64,000 bases of DNA from Gaeumannomyces sp. JS-464 (lineage: Eukaryota > Ascomycota > Sordariomycetes > Magnaporthales > Magnaporthaceae), in contig NGZR01000001.1 in the NCBI GenBank assembly GCA_002197995.1, forward strand, positions 2,356,001 through 2,420,000, in the 5' to 3' direction. This document shows, in pieces, positions 1 to 11,219 of this stretch. A program made the translations under genes and the position numbers. The notes beneath the pieces are model-generated. The model did no database searches, was not told where the DNA came from, and saw only the letters and a program-made list of their open reading frames with translations. Within the stretch, counting starts at the first letter, position 1, and every line of letters starts with the position of its first letter.

Positions 1-2160
1 TAGCCCCCGCCTCCCAGCTACGTCGAACGTTCGCTTGGGCGGCGGTTAAAGCACGGCGTTCGGGGCGAAGCCCCGGGCGCCGGGCCCTATTGCCATGCGT
101 TTGTTGTATCCGGTTGGCTGCTGGCATACGTAAAAGCGGCGTTGTGTATTGGGGGCTTTGGCCCTAGGTTGTTGGCCGGCGGTACCGTCGGTTTCCTCCA
201 GGGGTTTCCGGTTATTTCGATAGCCCCTTCGGGCTCGGGGAGGTCCAGTTCCATATCCGCCAGTACTTCGTATTGGTTGTTAAAACTAACCCTAAGCCTT
301 TTGGCAGGGTGCCTTCCCTTGCCGGCCGTACGGGCCGCGCCCTCGGGGGCCAGCGGATTGCCGGGCTTACCTCGGCAGCGTCGGCGGTGGCAGCAGCGGC
401 AGGAACGGCGGCGGCGGCGGGGGTAACGGAAGCAGCGGCGTTACCGGTACCGGCCGCGGGATTGGCATTAGCGGTAACGGTTACAACGGAATTGTCCGTA
501 GTAACCGCGGTTGCAGGAAGGGCGTTGGCGGTGGCGGCCGCGGCGGCCGCGGCGGTGGCGGCGGCAGCGGCGGCTTCCACCTCTTTTACCGCCGCCCGGT
601 AGGCTTGTGCCCCTAATTTCCTAACCGCGCCTTTTTCCCCACGGGTTAAATGCTTTAGCACTCCGTTTACCCGTACAGGCTTTATAGGGCAGTTCGGGTG
701 GTCGGCTGGGTACGGGCCCGAACAGTTTGCGCATTGCGGAAGGGCCGTGCACGGCGATGCGTGCCGGCCGTCGTTTACTTTCCCGCACCGGAGGCACCTA
801 TCGGCCCGGGCACAGTTGCGAGCCACGTGAAAGCCCGTGGCAGCCGGGGTATGTTGCGTAACCGGCGGGTGTCGTTGTACGCGGCGTAAAAAAGACGTAA
901 TCCCCCAAAGCCTGAACCCGGTTACGCGCGTGTAAAAGGATATAATCCATAATATACGCCCTTGGTAATCAGCGCCGGCCCCGGAGGGCTTAACGCTTAC
1001 TGGCTTTAGCCCTGTTTGGGCTTCGACTTCCTCCCGGACCAGCTCTTCCGATACCGGGACGCTTTGTCCGAGGCCGTTCGTTAAGGACGTGGGCATCCGG
1101 AAATCACGTAGTTAAACCAGATTTCGGGCTTTTCGATCCTTTCGGCGTTATATAAACGGCCTAATTCGGATCGATGCTGCAAAAGCCGGCTTTGGATATC
1201 CGCCGTTTTTGCTTTTAGCACGAACCCAGTAGGGGTTCGATAAGCTTCCGGGACGTCGGCTGTCGTAAACGGCAGGTCCCTGCTATCGGCAAGGGCTTTG
1301 CGAATACTAAAGCCCGTTTGTTGGTTGGCCCAAGCCTGTTTTTCCTCCGGGATTCTAACAAAAACCCGGAAATCGGCTTTGGGCCGGGCGGGAGGGCGGG
1401 GCTCCCGGGTGCACGGTCTCTTAAAGCCTGTGCGGGTTGCTGGGGCTGCTGAGCCCTGTTCGGGCCGCCGCCGCGTAAGTGGTCGGGGGCGGGCGTTGCG
1501 GGTTAGGCGCGTAAGGTTCCGGGGCCCCGTAGGGGTTTCTTTCCCTTTGGGCCGGCGTTGGCAGGCCGAAAAGGGCTTGTTTGGCGTATTCGATAAAACA
1601 ATCCTTCCAGCCGTTGGCTTCGGGGATTGCCTCCAGTGGGAGGGAAGCGATGCCGGCGTCGATAGAGCGGGCGAGGGTTGTGCAAATTAAAGCCGTTTGC
1701 TGTTGCTTGCGGCTGTAACTCGCAACAATTTCCTCCGCGGCCGCCGCAGCCGACCCGAGGGGTGGGCGCGTAGGCCGGGGGTGGGAAGGGAGGGGAAAAG
1801 AAAGGAAAGGGGCACCTGTGCCGGTGCTGCCGTCGTGGGTGCCTTCCTGGCCCTGAACGGGCCCTGTTGGGTGTTGCGAATTCCGCAACGGGGACGGCGT
1901 GGTCGGGTGCGCTAACGCGCGGGGGGCCCGGGTGGCAGCGACGCGTTCCTCCGGGCCGTTGGGCGACGAGGAGGGCGCGCGCCACCCTATTGGCCGAAGG
2001 GGGGGCTGTTGGCAACGGCATGTTGCCGTCGCCAGCGCCGTTGGCGGGCGTGGTTATTAGTGTTGGGTCGCTAATTGGCGGGTGTTAAGGATTTGTATGC
2101 AATTTGGCAGTGTGCACTAACAGCGCAATGCCAAGAATTGGTGAATTCGAGAAAGGTGTG
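1..2160 (-). mobile_element. Tad-like LINE, copy A, 5' portion (truncated by window edge)
   Basis: Non-LTR retrotransposon read on the minus strand. The stretch matches 46877-49108 of copy C almost base for base, in the same orientation. The match stops abruptly at 2160 here and at 49108 there, so this is the shared 5' terminus of the element. ORF1 lies within; ORF2 would lie left of base 1, outside the window. It is GC-rich compared with the neighbouring DNA and less mutated than copy C. Confidence 0.9.
212..2021 (-). pseudogene. LINE ORF1 (Gag-like, CCHC zinc knuckles), copy A
   Basis: ORF1 protein, the nucleic-acid-binding component of a LINE ribonucleoprotein. The frame begins at a Met near 2021 with a Pro/Ala/Ser-rich leader, passes into another frame (1888-1421) and then has an open stretch at 1096-212. 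That last part holds two zinc knuckles: CLRCGK...H...C, then CANCSGPYPADHPNC. They are followed by a basic segment and a long Ala-rich low-complexity tail (many GCN codons). The GC-rich Ala tract explains the spurious plus-strand ORFs at 142-602. At least two frame changes are needed to join the parts, so I call it a pseudogene. Comparison with copy C at 47150-48969 supports the assignment. Confidence 0.8.
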
Positions 2161-2379
2161 GCGCTTTGGGAGTCGCTAAGCTACGATGGTTAAAGGCCCG
2201 TGCTTGGCCGCCCGGGTAAAAACCTTGCGCGAGGGCTCCGGTGCAACGCACTAATCCCCTCCTTATATTCCTCACTTTTAGATAGCCATATTAACCTCGT
2301 GTTTATTGCAGCTTTACCTACCTTTGCCGTGGTCGATTTTTAACACCGTTCGTGCCGCTATTATTAAGCTGGTAGTAAT

Positions 2380-3882
2380 TATTGTAAATATTGGGGTTTT
2401 TTTAACCCGTATGCTTTATTTTTTAGGCAGCGGAATAAAGCTGGTTTGTAAAATGTGTTAATATATCGGTTAATAAAGCTAAAAGCAAAAAGCAATAAGG
2501 GAAGATCCCGGTGCACGTACCGATTTAAAACAAACCTTTCGCTTTAAAGTCGTGGATCGTAAACAAACGGCTATATCCGGTACGGAAATTTAAAGTTTAA
2601 AGCCGTTTGCTTAATAAATGCGCCGTTTTTATTTTCTTAAAAGTCTTTTTCGAAAACATGCTTTTAAAAAAAGGTTGGTTAAAAATGCTTTCCTTTTATT
2701 GCATGTAAACCATTTCGCTTTCCGGTGGCTTTATAGCAAAAAGATCCTCGATAGTGTTATAATTTCCAAACGCTTTGCCCGCGATAAAAATAGTGAAAAT
2801 CGGGAGCATCGCGTTACAAATTAAAAGCGAAAGCTTTAACCCCTCGTATAGCGAATGCTCGGGTTTAAAACTAGTATAATTAAAACAAAAAATTAAACTA
2901 ATGCTGTAAAAGTGGGGAAAAGGGAGCGTACTTTTTATCGGGGGTATATATTATACCTTTCGCGTTTCGAACGAACTGGACAGCAAACTTTGCGTTGCCG
3001 TATTTATTGCGAAATACACCGAATTTTACGTTTTTTATCCACAAATGAAATATCGATTAGCATATTGTAATTAGCCAATGCTAATCCTTTAATGCTTACT
3101 TTGTAATACAAGCTATAACCAAAGCTTGCCCGGCATATGGATTTAATATATTCGCCGATACGTGCGGAAAAACAAACGATGGCCATAAAATCGGCCTAAT
3201 CGTAAAATTTCGTCGCCGGCTTTTTATACTTAACCCAATCGTTCCCTTATAATTAACGCCCGAAATGGACAAAATGGTTTTTCGTGCCAAACCTTTTCGG
3301 TCGCTTACTTTTTACCAAGCTAATATTTCGCTTTCGAAATATTCCGGGCAGTTCGTACTTAATAAACTACGTTAAACTAATTAGCTTAGTTTAGCGATTA
3401 GGGTGGATTGTTTATTTAAACAACGTAAACGCATACTCGTTACCGAAAGCGTAATATTCAAAGGAATGGCATCGTATTTACGGCGCCAGCCGGCTATAAA
3501 CTGCTTCCAATATAACATAACGGTTCTTTCCGCTGGGTTCGGATCGTTTTTTACGCCGTTAATGCCGAACGCAATCCCTTTTACAAAATCTTTTAGGGAT
3601 TTAAACTCGTATAGACTAGGGTTGTTTTTAGCGTGCTTTTTAGCGTACCTAAATAGTTAAAATGTTAGTAAAGCCACGGTTAAAAATCACATTTGCTAGG
3701 AAAAGGAAAATAAAAAGGAGGACGCACTGTTTCCAAAAGCTAATAATGCGTTCGTATTCTTTTAGCACCTTATTTATGGGTTTTTTAAAAATAGCAAAAT
3801 CGTTAATTCCTTTATTAAATTGTTTAAATCCCTTTTTTTTCCTTTTGCGGAGGAACTTTTCGGCGCTTTTCTTTAAAGGCAT
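2380..3882 (-). pseudogene. DUF3435 tyrosine recombinase (Starship captain-like), RIP-degraded
   Basis: The reading starts at ATG 3880-3882 with a Lys-rich leader (MPLKKSAEKFLRKRKKKGF), as in many fungal DUF3435 proteins. Downstream, in shifting frames, I read FMAIVCFSARIGEYIKS (3139-3168 holds the SARIGEYIKS part, the box-I arginine region). Next comes FGVFRNKYGNAKF...VRNAKG near 2960-3050, the strand carrying the catalytic Lys region, then EHSLYEGLKL near 2820-2860. IHDFKAKG at 2531-2563 would be the HxxR box with Arg read as Lys. These occur in the right order and spacing. Known family role: DNA-strand-exchange recombinase; members drive Crypton and Starship mobility. In-frame TAA/TAG codons and frameshifts are numerous, so it is dead. 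The nucleophilic Tyr region near 2400 is not clear. Copia-1 is inserted 180 bp upstream of the start. Confidence 0.75.
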
Positions 3883-4062
3883 TATGGCCGCGGGCAGCTA
3901 AAAAGCCGTTTACAATCGGGACCGGGCTAGCGAGGAGCAAACGAAAAGCAAGCGCTTTCAAATGGGCCGCTAAGAAAAATAAGCGAGGAGGAGGGCCAAG
4001 GCTATCGAGCGGTAGGAAATAGGAAATAAACGAGCGTAAACGGTCGCAACCTTATATAAACG

Positions 4063-4232
4063 TGATAGAGGTGCGCGGCGACAGGCACCCAAAGTGATTG
4101 GTGATTGTTACTTTTCTACTTTATTGAATCGCGGGCTAAGGCGCGCGCAGGCCAAAATACTAAGGCCAGTGCATAAGCCTAAAGCTATGGGGCACCAGTT
4201 GCCACCCACGTGATTTTAGGCCACCTTTAACA
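4063..4232 (-). repeat. 3' LTR of Copia copy 1
   Basis: 170-bp long terminal repeat. In element orientation it starts TGTTAAAGGTGG and ends CACCTCTATCA. This end keeps the terminal CA, whereas other copies read CACCTTTATTA, a C-to-T change in CpA context. Confidence 0.95.
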
Positions 4233-4299
4233 CCCCCCGTAAGCCATACAACGGCCTTGAATTACGAGCCCGCATTTACGTAGTAACCCTCTAAGTTCG

Positions 4300-7200
4300 T
4301 GGTGTTTCCCTGGTTTTCCTGTAAGCCGTTTATTGCGGCATTTGCTGCATTTCCAGCTTAATAACAAACCTCGCCTGTCTTTTCGCCGTTAAGCCCTTCG
4401 TAAAACCGTCCGCCTTTATGTTGGCCGTATTAACGAGTTTAAAGGTGAAAAGTTAACGCTTTATAATATCGATTACCCATTTGTAACGGAGGTCGATTAT
4501 GCGGGTGCGGGTTAATTCCAACGGGTTTAGCACCGTCGCTTAAGCGTTAGCGCCTATTCGTATGCACCACGAGAGTTTCTGCTAAGGGTATCCAGTTTCT
4601 TTTAAAATGCTTTTAATCCAAAGCAAGGCCCGGCCCGTTGGCAAAAGGTTAACGAACTTCGCTTTCGTCGTTAACGTCGTTACAAAAGTCTGCTTTTTTA
4701 ATTGCTAGTAAATAGGACCACCCGTTAGCATAAACGATTACGTCGCCGCTTGTAAAATGCCTTTATACGGAGGCAGTTAGCGAACGAGGCGTTTCCGTAA
4801 ACTTTTAAACCTCGCTTCGGCATTGTAAATAGGCCTACTAAAAGTAAGCGCGAACCTTTTAATGCTAATAATATAGCGCTAAAAGTGCTTTAATAATGCC
4901 AAATGCTTATTGCCGGGATTGCATTAACCTTTTGCAACCTTTTTTAGACGTATACGTAATATATAGGGCAAATAATGCTAACGAGGTAGCCAATATTCGC
5001 TATTTCCAACTAGTAGCGCAAAACCTCCTCGTACGGGAAAGGGTCCCAAATGATCGGCATTACAAAGCTAAAAGGTTAAGGCGTTTTTACTACCTTAAAG
5101 TTTTTCCGTTCGTATTTGGTAATAATTTGTTAATATAATCGCGTTGGTAAAAGCTTATAGTTTTCCGTTAGCGATCCTTTACAATTTGCATACCGAGAAA
5201 CGTTTTTGCGTTATTTAAAACGGTTATTTCGAACCGGCTACCCACTTTAATAGCGGTGGTTTTAATTTTCGTAACCGTACGGGCGGCAATTTGAAAATCG
5301 TTTACGTAAAGCAATAGTATAACGCCCGTTTCCTTTTTGCGGTAAAGGTAAACGTTTTTAAATCGGCTTAAAGCTAAATGCTTTAAACTCCGGAGTAATC
5401 GTTTAATACTACTATAAAAGCGATTTGCGAAAGCCGTAAAATGCTTTTTTTAAGCGGTAATAGTAGCCTTTTTGCCTAACCGAAATGCTTTAAGGTTGTT
5501 ATACGTATACCATAACGTTATTAAATACGATAGCGCTAAAATAGGCAATTACGAAGTCGAATTAGCGGCATTTAAAGTCGTTAACGGCCATAAGCATAAA
5601 AACACCCTTGTAAACGCTGCATAAGCGACTGCCGCGTACGTTATAGCCTTATTTTCGCCCGGAATATCGTTATAATTGCCGTAAACGACCTAACGCGCTT
5701 TGATTTTTTTAAAAGCACTTTTAAGCGTTAGTTTAAACACGTATACCTATTTGCCCGGCAATGCTTTAGCGTTTAAAGGCAATTTTTTTAGCATTTACGT
5801 GCCTTTTTTAAGCAGCGTGTTAATTTGCTTTTGCATTGCTAGCTTATAATATCGCCCGTATTCGGCCTCGTGCTTTACCGCGTTATAATAAAAGGCCGGA
5901 ATATACGGTGTTCCCGGCGCCGTAGCGACGCTAAAAAGCGCGAGGTTAGGGATTTTAAAGCCGCCGATTTTTTAGGGCAAAACGATATCGTTATCCGGGT
6001 ACGTAACGTTAACGAGTGTAAAACCCGTTTTTCGGGCAGTTTTTTTAGCAGTTTTAATATCCGTATTAAAGCTGTAAAAGCTTTCGTCGTTTCCGGCGCT
6101 TTTAGGGTTACCCGAATCCTTTTCCGCCACTTTTTTAATATTTTTAAACTCGAAGCGAGCCGTTGTAAATGCCTTTACAGGCTTCCTCTTTTTGCAGGTT
6201 TTTAGTGTTAGAACTTCGTAATGCTTAAAGCCCGTTAAGCGCTCTTTTAATTGCCGGTTACTCGGCGGGGGCGGCGGCCGCTTTTTGCAGGTTTTTTTCC
6301 TAAGCGTTGCGGGTACCGTAACCGCTTCGTTGCCGAGCTTAGGAGTTTTTTCGGGTGTTAATATGCCCGGGCCGGCGGGGTTTTTAGGCTTTTTAAGCTT
6401 TGCAACGGCAGGCTTTTCGTTTTTCGCTTCGGTTTCCCCGGTTTCCTTCGCAGGCGATAAATCGTTTTTATTTCCGGAAGCAATATCGCTAATTGCACCG
6501 GTGTTACTATCGTTATTATCGGTGGAATTGGTAATTAAGCTAGTATTGTAAACCTAAGTGCCTATTGTAAAGTAAAAGTTTTTAATAACGGCTTCGTTAA
6601 CCTCGTTAATGGTAATCGCCTTTTTAATAAAGTTATAAGGCGATTTCCGGCGTTTATTAGCGCTTTCGTTAATTCGTGCGTTACGGCAACGGAAAACCTT
6701 GTTGGTACCGTTTAGCTTAACTAGCAAGATTTCGTTATAAAAGCTTTTTTAGCTTATAAGCCGGCCTTTTGTTACCTTGGGGGCCATTTTGTCGGTTTTA
6801 GCCTATTTGCCGTTTTTAATTAGCACTTAGGCGACCGCGCCCCAAATGCGAAAAGTACGAATTAGTAGTTGGTAATATTCCTCGTTAAAGCCGATTGTTT
6901 TTGCCCACGTTTCGTATAAGCTTTTTTTGCTATTAAAAGCTATATTTGGGGTATAATTTAACACCCTTTTCGCTATTTGCAAAGCATATACCCAATACTT
7001 TTTATGCAAGCCGTTAGTTTTAATCCCGGTGCGAGCCGCGTTAAGTATAGTACGGTTAGCACGTTTAACGATGCTATTTATTTTCGAGCATTACGCCGGG
7101 TTAATTTCGTAAAGTTTGCTTTAAGTAATGCAATAAGCCTTTAGCTTTTCCGGGTTAAACTTTATGCTACCGTTCGTATAAATTGCTTATATTTTAATGC

Positions 7201-9250
7201 TTAACTGGAATTTAATATAATTAATCCAGTTATAAACCTTTATAAAAATTTCCGTGCTAGCTTTGCTAATTGCAAAAATCACCCAGCTAAAAGTAATTAC
7301 CTTATTAATAATATAAACGGCGTAATTGTATTCGCCGTATAAAATAGGCGAAATGGTTAGTATATTTATGTAAATACGGCTTAAAAAGCGGGTAATGCGG
7401 TAAAAATAACGATTGCCGATAATTTAAGTCGTTTTGCTTTTTAAACAGCCGTTACAAATATGTTTTAATGCTTTAAAATAGCTGATTTTAATGCCTGCAA
7501 CGCGGTAAGCCGTTATTACCGCCTTTTTATTAGTATGCATTAAGCGCCGATGCATTATTACGTAAAGCACCGGGCGTTTTATCGTAGTTTATGCGTTAAC
7601 TTTCGTCGGTTAGTTTCCTTCGTTAAATGCGTTACCTAAGGTTATAAAGCCCGAAGGCGCGTTTACGGGCACGTTAACGTTGGCAATTAGTACGTTATTA
7701 TTAATTTGGTAATTGCTTAACCATTTATCGTTAAACGTTACGAAATAATCGGTTTAATCGTTTTTTAAGCTTATTTTACGCATCCTGCTAAAGCTAAAAA
7801 GGTTAAAAAAGGACTTAAGCGTGAAAATTGCTTGTAAAGTAACTGTAATAACGCCCGCTTTATTACGCTAATGCATTGCGACGGTGCCTTTTTTAACGGA
7901 AACTTAGGCGACGCCGTTAGCCGTGGTAGCGTTATAAAGGACCTCGCGCTTTTTTAACGAGGTGAACTATTTGCGATCGTTAAAATGGTGTTTAAACGAG
8001 CCGAAGTCGATTATTACGGCGTTACGAGCACTGTTAACATTGCTTAAAGCGGTATTAGCTATATTATATTGGCTAGCATTGCCCCGATTAACCGGCATAC
8101 CACCAGTATGGTCGGCAGCCTTCGGGTTAGCTGTAGCCTCGTTAGCTGCTTTATTGCCTCGCTAAAAGCGCCGCTTTGGATATTTGGCCTTTTAAGCCTT
8201 TTCGAGTTTAAAATGCAAAAGCTAGCAGTTATCGTCGCCGCTTTTGTAATGCTTACCGCACCTATTGTAATAGGGAGCACGCGAAACGATAGTGTAACCT
8301 TTTTATATTACAGGGCTTCGGCTTTTCCTTCGGCTTTTAAAGTCTTTCCGGCTTTTTGTTAATGTTAGCTATAGCCCTCGACTTTGAGGCCTTTATAACC
8401 GCCGTGTTTTTAAGCATTTTTGAAATGAAATTAGCGGGAGTGCGGCGCTCGCTTTTACAATTTTTTAAAGCTATAACTACCGTAAAAGGGTAAATAGCAT
8501 TAAGCCTGTTAACGAGGCTTTTTATAAACATCCGGTTCGAAATGTTAATATTAGCTTAATCCAAAGCTTGTTTTATTTGTAACTAGCGGTCCGTATACTT
8601 TTTAACGTTACCGTTAAACTTTTCCACCGAAATTATATAATGTTTATTAATTAAGGCGTTAAAACGGCCGTTAGCGGTAATTTTAATAGTGCTAACTACT
8701 TTATTTTAAAAAGCTTTTAGGTTTTAATCCTCGTCGTTTTTAAGGCGGTTTTAACCGGCCTTTTCCAAATTCGTAATTACCTTTTCGATATTGTTACGGA
8801 TGTAGTACTATATTAATATCCTTTTAAAAGCTTATAATTATACAGCTTCGTCGTTTTTCGCTTTAACCGGTTTAGCCGGAAGGTTAGCAAATATAAAGGA
8901 AATATTGCGGGAAGCGATTAAATGCACCCGGATGGTGCGCTTTTATATTTCCAAGTTAAAAGGCCTTAGCAAGTCCGGGACCTTTATTGCGATTTCGCGG
9001 TATTCCGCTATTTCGGCGGCTTTATTAGCTTTTTTAACGCGTATAAAAGCGTTGGATTGCAAGGAAAACAGTGCTTTTAAACACTAAAAGGGTTATTATT
9101 ATTGCTTTATTATAATTGCTAATCGGCGCCGAACGCGGCTTTATTAATTATCGTTTAACGGTTTTTTAACTGCTGCGCCTCGCCCGTAATCCACGGCGGG
9201 AAAACGCAAATAACGGGAAACAACTCGTGCACCGTTAATCTTTCCTAATT
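4300..9250 (-). pseudogene. Copia gag-pol polyprotein remnant, copy 1
   Basis: Polyprotein that would make the virus-like particle, protease, integrase and reverse transcriptase. On the minus strand 7009-6827 reads as an open integrase piece (MHKKYWVYALQIAKRVLNY). The RT motif LLLYVNDFQIAAR is at about 5290-5320 (YVND codons 5297-5308), where Copia RTs normally have YVDD. The plus-strand ORFs at 4896-5138, 5870-6205, 6285-6551 and 8069-8362 are antisense shadows. Stops are frequent in every frame, so the copy cannot encode its own enzymes. Confidence 0.9.
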
Positions 9251-9291
9251 AGGTAAAGATATTGTTAACGGTGGCGCGAGGGCTTATAACC

Positions 9292-9460
9292 TAATAAAGG
9301 TGCGCGGCGACAGGTACCCAAAGTGATTAGTGATTGTTACTTTTCTACTTTACTGGATCGCGGGCTAGGCGCGCGCAGGCCAAAATACTAGGGCCAGTGC
9401 ATAGGCCTAAAGCTGTGGGGCACCAGTTGCCACCCACGTGATTCCAGGCCACCTTTAACA
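9292..9460 (-). repeat. 5' LTR of Copia copy 1
   Basis: 169-bp LTR nearly identical to 4063-4232; its inner end TAATAAAGGTG (plus) abuts the primer-binding site GGGCTTATAACC on the plus strand. The outer end TTTAACA borders the AAACG duplication. Confidence 0.94.
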
Positions 9461-9465
9461 AAACG

Positions 9466-11219
9466 TGGGATTAAAGCCCCGCTTAAATCCCCGGCAGTAA
9501 ATGCGAGGCAAAAGCAAAAGTGGCAAAGGCGGCAAAAACGGCGGAAGCAACGGGATTACCAACGACGCTTGCGCGACACCCGCGGTGTAAAAGCCGGGAA
9601 GCGGTCGCTTAAACGTCGAGGGGAAAAAAGGGATGCCAAAAGCCGGGCGCCTAAACATGGCCGGAATGGAAGGTGCCAAAAACAAAGCCTTTGGCTAATT
9701 TGCACCCGTCCCCCATCCCGGCGGCGGCGGCCGACTCCTCGTCCGTAGCATACATTGCGTAAAGTTAACCAAAATCGTGGAAAGACGAAGTGATATTAGT
9801 TGCGAAAAAAACGTTGCTATGCATTCTTCCCGAAAAGGTAATAAAGGTGATTAAATCTAAGCATTACTAAACGGGGTAAAGCGGCCTAAGCTGCAACGGT
9901 AAGCTTCTAACCCGTATTAACCCACGCGGGACGCTAAGCAAAATGGGTTTCGTAAATAACTACCCCGATTAGCGCTAAGCAAAAAGTGCTCCTTACTTAT
10001 CCAACACTTTGCAAACGGTCGCTTTAGATTTGCAAAGGCAAAAAAGCACTTAAAAGCAAGCTTGGATGCAAATGGCTAATAGGGCATATCCGAAATCTAA
10101 AAGCACCGTGGAAAGCTAAATGCAAAGTGCGAAACTTCGTTTTTGCGCTTTTTGTTTAAATGCATTAATCTTCCTTTTTTGCGCAATTTTCCATTAAAGC
10201 CTATTTGCAATCCTCTTTTTGGTTTAATGCCTATAAAAATAAATTAGAAATTATTTACAGGCGTTCTAACGATAAACAACCTAAAATGAACGATTAAACG
10301 CAATTTACGCAGCATATAATACATTTTGCGAGTATTTAACGAAACGTCGGCATAAGAAACTTATCCAAAATCAAATTAAAAAACGTTTTAAAACCGTTTT
10401 CGAAAAGCTCGCCCAATTGCGAATGCACGACGTTCGCATTTACACTATTATCGAGTTTAATAACAAATACCACATATATACATTTAAAAAAACAAAATTA
10501 TGGCCATTATTATTAAAAAGAATGTAAGCTGTAATTTAACATCGTCGTAGCTTATATAAAACTAACGAAATTTTATAAGCAAAAGCTTATCCTTTACTAA
10601 TAAAATATGGACCAAATAATGTCCGGGCTTCGGCAAAGTAATGGCCGGGTTAATGCAAAAAGGGCTTTAAGGAAAGCCGCAAGGATTAAGCTTTTATAGT
10701 TATAAGCGGCTCCGATAGGATAATTACGGCGACCGTGCAAAAACTTTAATCCCTTTTAAAAAGCCCGACTTTCCGCCCGCCTTTTAATTTATTTCTTTTT
10801 CTTTCTTCCTTATAAAAAATAAATTCCTTTTGGTTATACCTGTGCGCATTGCATTTTAGCTTAAGCTTTTTACATTCGGCACGTGTAGCCGTTTTACTTG
10901 CTTTGCCGGTTTCGAGTGGCTGTATACACTTGTTTAAAGGCTTTTAATCGCCGCGTCGGGGTAAATAGCTGTACGAGAAAATTTACAATAAGTTTAAAAA
11001 AGGTCAATTTTAAAAAGGCTGTTTAATATAGGTAAATAAGTAGGACTAATTATTACAATTTTAACCTGCTTTTCCAATTTCACATAAAAGCAAATAAATT
11101 TAATCGATTAGCTAAATACGAATAACCATAGCTTTTAAGTTTTAAAGTAAACAAAACATATTGCAATTGGACTAAAAGCCACACTAGGTCGAAAACTACT
11201 GTTAAAAAAATCCCATCGC
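9466..11219. other. AT-rich RIP-affected stretch without a clear gene
   Basis: This was contiguous with base 4062 before Copia-1 landed. From 9490 to 9690 there is a GC-richer patch whose plus frame is Gly/Lys/Asn-rich (KSGKGGKNGGSNG), interrupted by TAA. The rest is dense in TAA/TTAA and has no sustained frame except the small remnant at 10339-10520. I see no RNA gene or element terminus here. Confidence 0.5.
10339..10520 (+). pseudogene. Small basic protein remnant, possibly MADS/SRF-like
   Basis: The plus frame runs for about 60 codons and reads RHKKLIQNQIKKRFKTVFEK, then LAQLRMHDVRIYTIIEFNNK and YHIYTF. A basic helix followed by a hydrophobic strand pattern and an aromatic-rich end is reminiscent of the short fungal MADS-box-like proteins, but no invariant motif proves it. 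It is flanked by stops on both sides in RIP-mutated DNA. It could equally be an unrelated fragment of the same lost mobile segment as the DUF3435 genes. Confidence 0.3.

Larger units (their letters stand above)
4063..9460 (-). mobile_element. Copia LTR retrotransposon, copy 1
   Basis: A 5398-bp Ty1/Copia element, read right to left. It is bounded by LTRs at 4063-4232 and 9292-9460 and by a perfect 5-bp target duplication AAACG (4058-4062 and 9461-9465). The internal region encodes Gag-zinc knuckle, protease, integrase and RT/RNase H in Copia order, all full of stops. A G-run (C-run CCCCCC at 4233 on plus) sits next to the 3' LTR as the polypurine tract. It is inserted just upstream of the DUF3435 gene at 3882. 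Confidence 0.96.

Noticed and set aside
142..602. Two overlapping plus-strand Ala/Gly-rich ORFs
   Set aside because: They are opposite-strand reflections of the GCN-rich Ala tail of LINE ORF1 and vanish in copy C.
5870..6551. Open plus-strand frames rich in Phe/Ser/Arg (also at 28432-29115, and 21403-22132 on minus)
   Set aside because: Each is antisense to the Pro/Lys-rich linker and RT of the Copia polyprotein; the coding strand gives recognisable motifs and these do not.
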